Positions 42,314 through 50,687 of a stretch of 64,000 nucleotides of DNA are shown here, piece after piece (the first letter of the stretch is position 1; each line of letters starts with the position of its first letter). Made by a program: the position numbers and the translations under genes. The DNA comes from Flavobacterium swingsii (GTDB lineage: Bacteria; Bacteroidota; Bacteroidia; Flavobacteriales; Flavobacteriaceae). The stretch is from contig NZ_FOJT01000002.1 in the NCBI RefSeq assembly GCF_900111965.1, positions 248,001-312,000 on the forward strand, in the 5' to 3' direction. The notes beneath the pieces are model-generated. The model worked only from the letters and a program-made list of their open reading frames with translations, made no database searches and had not been told where the DNA came from.

Positions 42314-43708
42314 TTATTTGTAACCTAATATTTTTAGTACGTCTTCGGCCTTTTGTTGTTCAGAAAAAATCTCTGTTGCAATAATACCGTTTTCATCTCT
42401 ATCTATCAAAATATGTTTTGGCTGCGGAATCAAACAGTGGTGTAATCCTCCGTAACCGCCTATTGTCTCTTGATAAGCGCCTGTGTTAAAGAAACCAATA
42501 TATAAAGGTTTTTCTTTATTGTATTTTGGCAAATATATGGCATTCATATTTTGCTCTGAGTTGTAATAATCGTCGCTGTCGCAAGTCATTCCCCCTAGTA
42601 AAACCCTTTCGTACTGGTCGTTCCAACGGTTTATAGCTAACATGATAAAACGCTTATTTATCGCCCAAGTATCTGGTAATGTGGTTATGAAAGAAGAATC
42701 TATCATATTCCATTTTTCTCTATCGTTTTGTTGTTTTTGATACAAAATCTGGTAAATCGCACCTCCACTTTCTCCTACTGTAAATGATCCAAATTCAGTA
42801 AAAATATTTGGTACATCAACTTCTGCTTCTTCGCAGGCAATTTTTATTTGATTGATGATTTCGTCAATCATATATTGATAATCGTACTCGAATGCTAAGG
42901 AGTTTTTGATAGGAAATCCGCCACCAATATTAAGCCCATCTAATGTTGGACATTCTTTTTTTAGTGAAATATATACTTTGATACATTTTACCAATTCATT
43001 CCAATAATAGGCATTATCATTTATTCCTGTATTGATAAAAAAGTGAAGCATTTTCAGCTCTAATTTATCATTTTCCTGAATTTGTTTTTTATAAAACTGA
43101 ACAATATTTTTATATCCAATTCCTAATCGTGACGTATAGAACTCAAATTTTGGTTCTTCTTCGGCAGCAATACGAATTCCAATTTTAAATTTTCCTTTTA
43201 TTTCTGCTTGAAGCAAATCTAATTCTTCATAATTATCTATAATTGGAATAGTATTTTTATGCCCGTTATTGATAATTCTAGCAATATTTTCTATGTATTG
43301 GTCACGTTTGAAACCGTTACAAATTACATATGTGCTTTTATTTATTTTTCCGTTTTGCAATAAATTTTCAACAATATTGATGTCGAAAGCGGAAGAAGTT
43401 TCTATATGAATGTTGTTTTTGAAAGCTTCATTCATAATATATTCAAAATGAGAACTTTTTGTACAATAACAATAGTAATATTTACCTTCGTAATTGTTTT
43501 TTTCCATGGCATTTCTAAACCAACTTTTGGCTCTTTTTATGTTGCTGGAAATTTGTGGTAAATAGGTAAACTTTAATGGTGTTCCATATTGCTCCACTAA
43601 TTTCATCAAATCAATATTGTGAAATTGAAGGTTGTCTTTTGCAAGAGTGAATTCTTCTTGTGGGAAGTAGTATGTTTGATTTATTAAGTCAGAATATTTT
43701 GTATTCAT
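42314..43708 (-). CDS. speA: Biosynthetic arginine decarboxylase, compact form
   Basis: The 464-residue fold-type III PLP enzyme would decarboxylate arginine to agmatine, starting polyamine synthesis. Signs are the N-terminal barrel Lys region YYYCYCTKSSH, HIETSSAFDINIVENL, DGLNIGGGFPIKN at the PLP phosphate, and GGMTCDSDDYY with the second-subunit Cys-Asp. It is much shorter than the 630-660-residue E. coli enzyme, which is normal for flavobacterial homologues as I recall. The DHS-like gene follows after 81 bp. A 54-codon ORF lies 56 bp upstream on the same strand. Confidence 0.88.
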   Translation of the reverse strand: MNTKYSDLINQTYYFPQEEFTLAKDNLQFHNIDLMKLVEQYGTPLKFTYLPQISSNIKRAKSWFRNAMEKNNYEGKYYYCYCTKSSHFEYIMNEAFKNNIHIETSSAFDINIVENLLQNGKINKSTYVICNGFKRDQYIENIARIINNGHKNTIPIIDNYEELDLLQAEIKGKFKIGIRIAAEEEPKFEFYTSRLGIGYKNIVQFYKKQIQENDKLELKMLHFFINTGINDNAYYWNELVKCIKVYISLKKECPTLDGLNIGGGFPIKNSLAFEYDYQYMIDEIINQIKIACEEAEVDVPNIFTEFGSFTVGESGGAIYQILYQKQQNDREKWNMIDSSFITTLPDTWAINKRFIMLAINRWNDQYERVLLGGMTCDSDDYYNSEQNMNAIYLPKYNKEKPLYIGFFNTGAYQETIGGYGGLHHCLIPQPKHILIDRDENGIIATEIFSEQQKAEDVLKILGYK

Positions 43709-43764
43709 TTATTTATCAGAGGTTTAATAGATTAAAAGTATAAAAAAAATAAGCTACTTTTTAA

Positions 43765-43929
43765 TCAAACTCGAATATTTGCAAAAATTATTTCTAATTC
43801 GTTCTGTCTAAATGAATTTATCGAAAATAAAGCCAACAAATCGTCCCGTTTTCTTAAAACAGAATTTATAAAACCATTTTTAGGTTTTCGAAATTGATTA
43901 TTGTTGTTGTCTTTACAGCCGTTATTCAT
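43765..43929 (-). CDS. 54-codon upstream ORF before speA
   Basis: An ATG at 43929 opens a frame that ends in TGA at 43765, encoding 54 residues. It starts MNNGCKDNNNNQFRKPKNGF and ends ELEIIFANIRV. It is too short for the usual ORF length cut-off. A perfect -7 box (TAAATTTG, 43941-43934) ends 4 nt before the ATG, so the transcript would begin at the start codon. speA begins 56 bp after the stop, so both are on one transcript. The peptide is basic and Asn-rich and resembles nothing I know. It may be a real small protein or a leader. Confidence 0.4.
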   Translation of the reverse strand: MNNGCKDNNNNQFRKPKNGFINSVLRKRDDLLALFSINSFRQNELEIIFANIRV

Positions 43930-43933
43930 AGCG

Positions 43934-43941
43934 CAAATTTA
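43934..43941 (-). promoter_or_regulatory. -7 box for the upstream ORF and speA
   Basis: TAAATTTG on the minus strand lies in the speA-aroB gap. With the upstream ORF starting 5 nt after it, the mRNA would be leaderless. Confidence 0.5.
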
Positions 43942-43983
43942 AAAAAATATTAATGTGATAATATATATTTTATTAAAAAATCA

Positions 43984-45051
43984 TTAATTTTTATAATCCA
44001 AAAAAGCGGCGATAATTGTTTCGTTATCAGTAGCTTGATTTATTTTTATTTTTCCGATGCCATCTAAAAGTGCAAATTGTACTTTTCCGTACTCATTTTT
44101 CTTGTCGTGAATAAGCAATTCGATGATATTTTCTTGCTCATTTTCATCGATAATAATCTTGTCGAAAATATTGTTTAATGTCGATTTTATTTCAGCATAT
44201 TCACTTTCGGAAATTAACTTTTGGTCTAAAGAAATATAGCTTTCCAATATCATTCCGGCAACAATAGCTTCTCCGTGAAGCAAATTTGTTTTATCAGAAT
44301 TTTCTAAAAAATAAGTTTCGATGGCATGACCTAAAGTATGTCCAAAATTTAATGCTTTTCTAATTCCATTTTCGGTAGGATCTTGAGTTACAATATCACT
44401 TTTTATAGTTATCGATTCGAAAATTAAATCATCAAAATCATCAAAATCTATTTCTTTTAGATTTTTAAACTTTTCCCAATGTGATTTTTTAGCAATTAAT
44501 CCGTGTTTTAGCATTTCGGCAAGACCAGAACGCATTTGGTTTTGCGGAAGCGATTCTAAAAAACTAGAATCTATAATCACCATTTCTGGATTGGTTATGG
44601 TTCCAATTTGGTTTTTTAATCCACCTAAATCGACTCCATTTTTTCCACCAACCGAAGCATCAACCATCGACAATAAAGTCGTTGGAATATTTACAAAAGA
44701 AATGCCGCGTTTGAAAGTTGACGCTATAAATCCGCCCATATCCGTAATTACACCACCACCAAGATTGATGATTAAACTTTTTCTATCAGCTCCTAATTCT
44801 ATTAAAACATTCCAAATTTGAATACAGGTTTCGATGGTTTTGTTTTCTTCACCCGATTCGAGTTCGATAATTTCTATCTCAGATTTAGTTTCAATCATGG
44901 GTAATAATTGAGGAAGACAATATTCATTCGAATTTTCGTCGACCAAAACAAAAATTTTCGAGTAATTATTTTCTTTAATATTACGATTTAAAAAATCATA
45001 ACCGTCTTGGTTGAAATGTATTGAATATCCGTTTGAAACTATTGAAACCAT
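43984..45051 (-). CDS. aroB: 3-dehydroquinate synthase
   Basis: AroB converts DAHP to 3-dehydroquinate, the second shikimate step, with NAD and a divalent metal. The 355-residue protein shows the nucleotide-binding GGGVITDMGGFIASTFKRGI and the family core PTTLLSMVDASVGGKNGVD. Metal ligands are in RKALNFGHTLGHAIE and in the later LLHGEAIVAGM. No other shikimate gene is adjacent. It is separated from the upstream ORF of speA by only about 55 bp on the same strand, so read-through into the speA region is possible. Confidence 0.95.
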   Translation of the reverse strand: MVSIVSNGYSIHFNQDGYDFLNRNIKENNYSKIFVLVDENSNEYCLPQLLPMIETKSEIEIIELESGEENKTIETCIQIWNVLIELGADRKSLIINLGGGVITDMGGFIASTFKRGISFVNIPTTLLSMVDASVGGKNGVDLGGLKNQIGTITNPEMVIIDSSFLESLPQNQMRSGLAEMLKHGLIAKKSHWEKFKNLKEIDFDDFDDLIFESITIKSDIVTQDPTENGIRKALNFGHTLGHAIETYFLENSDKTNLLHGEAIVAGMILESYISLDQKLISESEYAEIKSTLNNIFDKIIIDENEQENIIELLIHDKKNEYGKVQFALLDGIGKIKINQATDNETIIAAFLDYKN

Positions 45052-45094
45052 GATGGCTAGTATTATTTTATATGTTGTGCAAAATAAAGTAAAA

Positions 45095-45129
45095 TTTGCA
45101 TAAAAAAATACGCTACTATATTATATTTG
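45095..45129 (+). promoter_or_regulatory. Promoter that decides the proline dehydrogenase start
   Basis: TTTG at 45095-45098, a 23-bp spacer, and TATATTTG at 45122-45129 form a consensus promoter. The in-frame TTG at 45127 is the end of the -7 box, so the ATG at 45148 is the true start with a leader of about 15 nt. Confidence 0.62.
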
Positions 45130-45147
45130 CATAACATTATTATTTAT

Positions 45148-46320
45148 ATGGATAAAATTTTCGATAATACCCAAAATGCATTTTCACTAAAAAGTGATAC
45201 CGAGCTAGATAGAGCTTATTTTTTGTTTAAAATGATTGCCGTTCAGCCATTAGTTAGAATAGGAACTGCGGTTACAAATTTTGCTTTAAATGCTAATTTG
45301 CCAGTTGAAGGATTAATTCGCGCCACTGTTTTCGACCATTTTTGTGGTGGAGTTTCTGAAGACGATTGTATTCCTGTGGTCGATAAAATGTTTACCAAAG
45401 GAGTTTCTTCGGTTTTAGATTATTCGGTAGAAGGCAAAGAAGACGAAGCACATTTTGATGATGCAATGCAAATGACTTTGAAGATTATCGATTTTGCTAA
45501 AGAAAAAAAAGCCATTCCGTTTGCAGTTTTTAAACCAACAGGTTTTGGACGATTTGAATTATACGAAAAATTAGGAGAAGGACAAACACTAACCGAAGCA
45601 GAACAAGCAGAATGGAATAGGGTAGAACAACGATTTGAGAAAGTATGCAAAAAGGCTTTTGAAAATGATATTTCATTATTAATTGATGGTGAAGAAAGTT
45701 GGATGCAAGATGCTGCCGATGAATTGGTTGCTAGAATGATGCAAAAATATAATAAACAAAAACCAATTGTTTACAATACGTTACAAATGTATCGTTGGGA
45801 CAGATTAGATTATCTTAAAAAATTGCATGAACAAGCAAAAACGGAAGGTTTTTATATAGGAATGAAGCTCGTGCGTGGTGCTTATATGGAAAAAGAAAAC
45901 AAACGTGCCGAAGAAAAAGGATATAAATCTCCTATTTGCGAATCGAAACAAGCAACCGATGATAATTTTGATGCAGCGGTTTCTTATATGATTAATAATA
46001 TCGATAAAATGGCCATTTTTGCAGGAACTCACAACGAATTGAGTTCTTACACTTTAATGCAAAAAATGCAAGAAAAAGGTATTTCTAAAAATGATTCTAG
46101 ACTTTGGTTCGGGCAATTATATGGCATGAGCGATAATATCAGTTATAATTTAGCTAACGAAGGTTATAATGTAGCAAAATATTTGCCTTTTGGTCCTGTA
46201 AAAGATGTGATGCCTTACTTAATTCGTCGTGCCGAAGAAAATACTTCGGTAGCAGGACAAACCAGTCGCGAATTACTATTAATAAAAACCGAACGCAATC
46301 GCAGAAAAGGGAAAAACTAA
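45148..46320 (+). CDS. Proline dehydrogenase, monofunctional
   Basis: The enzyme oxidises proline to pyrroline-5-carboxylate with FAD and delivers electrons to the quinone pool. The 390-residue protein has the FAD-barrel motifs LIDGEESWMQDAADEL, YNTLQMYRWDRLDYL, GMKLVRGAYMEKEN, FAGTHNELSSY and the C-terminal YLPFGPVKDVMPYLIRRAEENTSV. This last region contains the substrate-binding double Arg. It is a single-domain protein, unlike the PutA fusion. Its stop shares one base with the rnz start (TAATG), so translation is coupled. Confidence 0.93.
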   Translation: MDKIFDNTQNAFSLKSDTELDRAYFLFKMIAVQPLVRIGTAVTNFALNANLPVEGLIRATVFDHFCGGVSEDDCIPVVDKMFTKGVSSVLDYSVEGKEDEAHFDDAMQMTLKIIDFAKEKKAIPFAVFKPTGFGRFELYEKLGEGQTLTEAEQAEWNRVEQRFEKVCKKAFENDISLLIDGEESWMQDAADELVARMMQKYNKQKPIVYNTLQMYRWDRLDYLKKLHEQAKTEGFYIGMKLVRGAYMEKENKRAEEKGYKSPICESKQATDDNFDAAVSYMINNIDKMAIFAGTHNELSSYTLMQKMQEKGISKNDSRLWFGQLYGMSDNISYNLANEGYNVAKYLPFGPVKDVMPYLIRRAEENTSVAGQTSRELLLIKTERNRRKGKN

Positions 46321-47225
46321 TGAATCTTACCATATTAGGTTGTTATGCAGCCACACCGAGAACATTTACAAACCCAACTTCGCAAGTATTAGAAATAAGA
46401 AATAGATTGTTTCTAATAGATTGTGGCGAGGGAACTCAAGTGCAATTGCGTAAGAATAAAATTAAGTTTTCGGCAATAAATCATATTTTCATTTCCCATT
46501 TGCATGGCGACCATTTTTATGGATTAATAGGATTAATTTCGACTTTTAATTTGTTAAATAGGAATAATGATTTAACAGTTTATGGCCCAAAAGGAATTCA
46601 GGAAATTATAAAATTACAGTTAAAATTATCTAATTCTTGGCCACAATATGACTTGCATTTTGTAGAACTTACAAGTACCGAATCGGAAATTATTTTTGAA
46701 GATGATAAAGTAATTGTAAAAACAATTCCGCTAAAACACAGGGTTTATACTAATGGATTTTTGTTTCAAGAAAAGATAAAAGAACGCAAACTGAATGTAA
46801 ATGCGGTTCAGAATTACGAAATAGAAACTTGTTATTTTCAGAATATAAAAAGCGGAAAAGACATCACTTTAGAAGACGGACGAGTAATTCCAAACTCAGA
46901 ATTAACTTTCGATCCGGAAGCTCCTAAAAGTTACGCTTTTTGTTCTGACACGATGTATAATGAGGAGATTATTCCGATTATTAAAAATGTAGATGTTTTG
47001 TATCACGAAACCACTTTTTTAGAATCGGAAGTAGAATTAGCTAAAAAAACCATGCATTCAACCGCTAAAGAAGCCGCTAGAATTGCATTGCAAGCTAATT
47101 GCAAGCAACTTATTTTAGGACATTATTCTACCAGGTACGAATCGATAAAACTTTTTAAGGAAGAAGCACAAACAATTTTTGAAAATGCAGTTTTGGGAGA
47201 TGATGGTAAAGTTTTTGAATTATAA
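46320..47225 (+). CDS. rnz: Ribonuclease Z
   Basis: RNase Z cuts the 3' trailer of tRNA precursors. The 301-residue metallo-beta-lactamase protein has the family start TILGCYAATPRTFTNPTSQ, the signature LIDCGEGTQVQLRK, and the His-motif FISHLHGDHFYGLIGLIS. It also has KTIPLKHRVYTNGF in the exosite part, SYAFCSDTMYNEEI, and the final HSTAKEAARIALQANCKQLILGHYSTRY. This is the true rnz of the window. It follows proline dehydrogenase by a one-base overlap and is followed by a perfect 54-bp palindrome. Confidence 0.95.
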   Translation: MNLTILGCYAATPRTFTNPTSQVLEIRNRLFLIDCGEGTQVQLRKNKIKFSAINHIFISHLHGDHFYGLIGLISTFNLLNRNNDLTVYGPKGIQEIIKLQLKLSNSWPQYDLHFVELTSTESEIIFEDDKVIVKTIPLKHRVYTNGFLFQEKIKERKLNVNAVQNYEIETCYFQNIKSGKDITLEDGRVIPNSELTFDPEAPKSYAFCSDTMYNEEIIPIIKNVDVLYHETTFLESEVELAKKTMHSTAKEAARIALQANCKQLILGHYSTRYESIKLFKEEAQTIFENAVLGDDGKVFEL

Positions 47226-47237
47226 TATAAATGTTTG

Positions 47238-47291
47238 TTTGGTTATTTGTGGATTTGGTTATTCGAATAACCAAATCCACAAATAACCAAA
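47238..47291. repeat. Perfect 54-bp palindrome between rnz and pdxH
   Basis: Each 27-bp arm is the exact reverse complement of the other, centred on TTCGAA at 47264/47265. The arm contains GGTTATTTGTGGATTTGG. As RNA it gives a 25-bp hairpin with a tight loop, and as DNA a cruciform. A 17-bp part recurs at 49456-49472. It could act as a terminator or as a mobile palindromic element. No long T-run follows, so classic termination is not assured. Confidence 0.9.
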
Positions 47292-47312
47292 TCGACAATA
47301 AAAAATCAAAAA

Positions 47313-47957
47313 ATGGAAGATTTAAGCAATTACAGAAAATCATACGAGAAAAGTGAATTATTGGAAACTAATATTCCAGAAGATCCAATAATGCTTTTCA
47401 AGAAATGGTTTCATGAAGTAGAAGATTTTGGCGGAGTAGAAGAAGTAAATGCCATGACTGTTTCTACTATTGGTTTAGATGGTTTTCCTAAAGCTCGAGT
47501 AGTACTTTTGAAACAATTTACTTACGAAGGTTTTATTTTTTATACCAATTACGATTCCGAAAAAGGTCGCGCCATAGCAAATAACCCAAATGTATGTTTG
47601 TCTTTTTTTTGGCATTCCTTAGAACGTCAAATTATTATAAAAGGGAGAGTTAGAAAAATTGCCGAGAATCTTTCTGATGGTTATTTCGAATCTAGACCAG
47701 ACGGAAGCAAATTAGGTGCAATAGTGTCTAACCAAAGCGAAGTAATAGCATCAAGAACAGTTCTGGAAGAAAAACTAAAACAATTAGAAGCTGATTGTGT
47801 AGGAAAAGAAATCCTTCGACCTAAAAATTGGGGAGGTTATATTGTTGAACCACAAGAGGTTGAATTCTGGCAAGGTCGCCCGAATCGTTTGCATGACAGA
47901 ATCCGTTATAAATTAAATACTGACTTTTCTTGGAAGATAGAAAGATTAGCGCCTTAA
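47313..47957 (+). CDS. pdxH: Pyridoxamine 5'-phosphate oxidase
   Basis: PdxH oxidises pyridoxamine or pyridoxine 5'-phosphate to pyridoxal phosphate with FMN. The 214-residue protein has the start region LSNYRKSYEKSELLETNIPEDP, the FMN segment NAMTVSTIGLDGFPKARVVLLK, and FFWHSLERQIIIKGR. The substrate-binding signature VEFWQGRPNRLHDRIRY lies near the C-terminus. Length is normal. It stands between a palindrome and a terminator. Confidence 0.95.
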   Translation: MEDLSNYRKSYEKSELLETNIPEDPIMLFKKWFHEVEDFGGVEEVNAMTVSTIGLDGFPKARVVLLKQFTYEGFIFYTNYDSEKGRAIANNPNVCLSFFWHSLERQIIIKGRVRKIAENLSDGYFESRPDGSKLGAIVSNQSEVIASRTVLEEKLKQLEADCVGKEILRPKNWGGYIVEPQEVEFWQGRPNRLHDRIRYKLNTDFSWKIERLAP

Positions 47958-48146
47958 ATTGTAAGATTATAATTATAAATTAACAAATTAAATACATTTT
48001 ATCGATTATATTAATCACTTTATCGAATTTTATCATACTATTGTACTGTCGAAACTTAGTAATGAGTTTTGATTTTTATCAGAAAAAAGTACGAATCACT
48101 TCGTAAAAAGATAGTTTGTTTTTTAGTTTATTTGATTGTTAATAAA

Positions 48147-48181
48147 AAATGCTTTAGTCCCCCAACTAAAGCATTTTTTTT
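48147..48181. terminator. Bidirectional terminator between pdxH and rhlE
   Basis: AAATGCTTTAGT (48147-48158) pairs with ACTAAAGCATTT (48165-48176) across a CCCCCA loop, with A-rich and T-rich flanks. The 190 bp between the pdxH stop and this hairpin contain AT-rich spacer with no recognisable gene. Confidence 0.88.
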
Positions 48182-48188
48182 ATTTGTA

Positions 48189-49433
48189 TTAATACCAACG
48201 CTTCTTATTCTTTTTCGAAGCATCAGATTTTCTAGATTTTTCTTTTTCGCCGCTTCGGTTTGAGCTATGAACTTTCGTGGTTTCTTCAGAACCTTTTTTC
48301 CAAGGAAAAGGATGTTCGTCTATCGTGGTAACTTTGGCTTTGGTAAGTTTTATAATGTCTTTCCAGTAACCTTCTTCGTCTTTTCCACAAAAAGAAATAG
48401 CCATTCCTTCACGACCAGCACGACCTGTTCTTCCAATTCGGTGCACGTAAGTTTCGGGAATATTCGGCAAATCGAAATTAATCACATAAGGTAAAAATTC
48501 GATATCAATACCACGAGCAGCAATATCTGTGGCAACAAGAATATCACATTCTTTGTTTTTGAAATTGTCTAAAGCTCTTTGACGTGCATTCTGAGATTTA
48601 TCTCCATGAATGGCTTCGGCATTTAAACCTTGCTTTTTTAATGCTTTGGCAATATTATCGGCACCATGTTTTGTTCTCGAAAAAACAAGAATATTACTCA
48701 GTTTTTCTTCTTTAATAATATGATACAATAATTGTCTTTTGTCAGCTTTATCTACATAATACAAACGTTGGTCTACCGTTTCGATAGTCGATGATACTGG
48801 TGCTACTTGTACGGTTGCAGGATCTGTAAGAAACATTTCGGCAAGTTCACGAATCGCTATGGGCATGGTTGCCGAGAATAGTAAAGTTTGACGATTTTTA
48901 GGCGTTAGTTTTACAATCTTTTTCACATCGTTTATAAATCCCATGTCTAGCATTTGGTCGGCTTCGTCAAGGACTAAATGATGCATGTGATCTAAATTAA
49001 TAAATCCTTGTTTGTGCAAGTCTAGTAATCTTCCAGGCGTTGCAATTAGAATATCGACACCACTTTTTAGCTGATCTACTTGTGGATTTTGCGACACACC
49101 ACCAAAAATTGTTAACTGTTTTAAGTTGGTATATTTTCCGTAAGTATCAAAACTTTCGCCTATTTGTACAGCCAACTCACGAGTAGGCGTAACGACAAGC
49201 GTACGAATTAGTTTTTCTTTTTTTGATGAACCTACGATTCTGTGTAAATTATGAATGATAGGGATTGCAAATGCAGCTGTTTTTCCTGTTCCTGTTTGTG
49301 CGCAACCTATTAAGTCTTGTCCTGCTAATATAATTGGGATAGATTGTTCTTGAATTGGAGTTGCGCTAAGGTAACCTTCTTCAAAAACGGCTCTTTGTAT
49401 ACTTTTTGATAATGATAAATCTTCGAATAACAT
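48189..49433 (-). CDS. rhlE: DEAD-box RNA helicase, RhlE-like
   Basis: The 414-residue helicase has the motifs LSATPIQEQSIPIILAG (Q), CAQTGTGKTAAF (I), PTRELAVQI (Ia), VLDEADQML (II), LLFSATMP (III) and YVHRIGRTGRAGREG (VI). After the core it has a short basic tail (about 375-414; KKGSEETTKVH to KKNKKRWY) in place of an RNA-binding domain, as in RhlE, which remodels ribosome precursors. It is the second DEAD-box gene of the window; the other has a DbpA-type domain. Monocistronic. Confidence 0.9.
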   Translation of the reverse strand: MLFEDLSLSKSIQRAVFEEGYLSATPIQEQSIPIILAGQDLIGCAQTGTGKTAAFAIPIIHNLHRIVGSSKKEKLIRTLVVTPTRELAVQIGESFDTYGKYTNLKQLTIFGGVSQNPQVDQLKSGVDILIATPGRLLDLHKQGFINLDHMHHLVLDEADQMLDMGFINDVKKIVKLTPKNRQTLLFSATMPIAIRELAEMFLTDPATVQVAPVSSTIETVDQRLYYVDKADKRQLLYHIIKEEKLSNILVFSRTKHGADNIAKALKKQGLNAEAIHGDKSQNARQRALDNFKNKECDILVATDIAARGIDIEFLPYVINFDLPNIPETYVHRIGRTGRAGREGMAISFCGKDEEGYWKDIIKLTKAKVTTIDEHPFPWKKGSEETTKVHSSNRSGEKEKSRKSDASKKNKKRWY

Positions 49434-49455
49434 ATTTTAATTTTATGCAAAGATA

Positions 49456-49525
49456 GGTTATTTGTGGATTTGTTTAACCGTTTAATCGTTAATTTGGTTA
49501 ATCGATTAAACAGTTAAACGGTTAA
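49456..49525. repeat. Cluster of short inverted repeats between rhlE and the arginase-family gene
   Basis: TTAACCGTTTAA (49474-49485) pairs exactly with TTAAACGGTTAA (49514-49525), and an inner pair TTTAATCG/CGATTAAA lies at 49481-49488 and 49503-49510. The preceding 17 bp (49456-49472) equal part of the arm of the palindrome at 47238. The gap between two minus-strand genes is otherwise empty. Confidence 0.75.
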
Positions 49526-49534
49526 CCAATTCAA

Positions 49535-50569
49535 CTATACTTGAGAATTACCTTTTATAAAATCGGTAACTAAATAACCAATAAGTTTTCCTATTAAATG
49601 GCTATTTTTTTCTTCGCCAAGTGATGGTGCGCCTTCGCAAATATGAATATAGCTTGCATTCTGGTTTTGACCAAAATAGTAGATAAATTGTCTTAACTCT
49701 TCGACCGAAAAACCACTTAAAGTCATGGCACTCGAAGGAATATTTGGAATAGCATCTAAATCGATTTCGATACCAAAAAAATCATTTTTGATGAAGTCTA
49801 AAGCTTGAATCATTTCTTGTTCGAAATATTTCTGATGACGAATCTTAATCTCGTCGTAAGTATTATATCTAACTCGGTCATCTATTTTTTTTATCGAATC
49901 TAAAACACTTTTTGAGGTGTAACTTTCGTGTAATCCGAATATGAAATATTTTTTAAGAAATCCTTCATCAAAAGCATAAGAAAAACCATTGCCACTGTGT
50001 CTTCCTTCTAGAATTCTAAAATCGGAATGGGCATCAAAATTAATAGCATTTACAGGTTTTCCTTTGGCAAGTGCCGTGCCTTTTATATTTCCATAAGCAT
50101 TATTGTGTCCGCCACCTATAATAATGGGAGTTTTTCCAGCTTTTACAATCGAAAAAATAATGTGAGAAACTTCTTTGTCTATTTGTTCGACAATTTTAAA
50201 TAGTTGTTTTCTGTCTTCGGGTTTTGCTTCGTCTAAATCTTTTGCCAAATCCATTTCTTGCGAAACATCTACTTGACCTAATATTAAAACCGAATTTCCT
50301 TTGCAAAATCTGTTGTGTTGAATGTTTGCAATACTTTGTATGGCGCTATCCCAAGCTGTATTTGCTCCAGATCGACCTAAATTTGCTCTAACTCCTACGT
50401 CTTCAGGAATTCCTAAAATGACATATTTTGCTTCACTTTGGGTAATGAATTCTGTAATATTCTCATCTTTAGGTACTGTAATCATTTTTTCGCCAAATTT
50501 TACTTCTCCGTTTCGGAAATTTGTAATTTTTGCTAAATCAGATTGTTTGAAACGTATTAAGTTTTCCAT
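49535..50569 (-). CDS. Arginase/agmatinase/formimidoylglutamase family hydrolase
   Basis: The 344-residue enzyme is a binuclear-metal ureohydrolase. Visible ligands are the His of GGGHNNAYG, Asp-His-Asp of NFDAHSDFR, and the Asp pair in IEIDLDAIPN. The first motif is GGGHN rather than the GGDHS of classic arginases and agmatinases, and the protein is longer than SpeB, so formimidoylglutamase (histidine breakdown) or an uncharacterised branch is as likely as agmatinase. SpeA is 6 kb away, so an agmatinase role remains possible but is not shown by context. No hut genes are near. Confidence 0.8.
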   Translation of the reverse strand: MENLIRFKQSDLAKITNFRNGEVKFGEKMITVPKDENITEFITQSEAKYVILGIPEDVGVRANLGRSGANTAWDSAIQSIANIQHNRFCKGNSVLILGQVDVSQEMDLAKDLDEAKPEDRKQLFKIVEQIDKEVSHIIFSIVKAGKTPIIIGGGHNNAYGNIKGTALAKGKPVNAINFDAHSDFRILEGRHSGNGFSYAFDEGFLKKYFIFGLHESYTSKSVLDSIKKIDDRVRYNTYDEIKIRHQKYFEQEMIQALDFIKNDFFGIEIDLDAIPNIPSSAMTLSGFSVEELRQFIYYFGQNQNASYIHICEGAPSLGEEKNSHLIGKLIGYLVTDFIKGNSQV

Positions 50570-50687
50570 GTTAGAAATTATGATGAACCAAAAATACTAT
50601 TTTTTTTAAACTTGCGTTAAAAGTTACAGAATAATAATATAAATTGCACCTATAAATTAATTAACCTCAAAAAACCAAGTTTACAAA

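Noticed and set aside
45127-45147. TTG start giving a longer proline dehydrogenase
   Set aside because: The TTG is within a promoter with both elements; the ATG at 45148 fits.
49535-50569. Firm call of agmatinase (speB)
   Set aside because: The protein is long and has GGGHN rather than GGDHS, and it is not next to speA; the family call is kept general.
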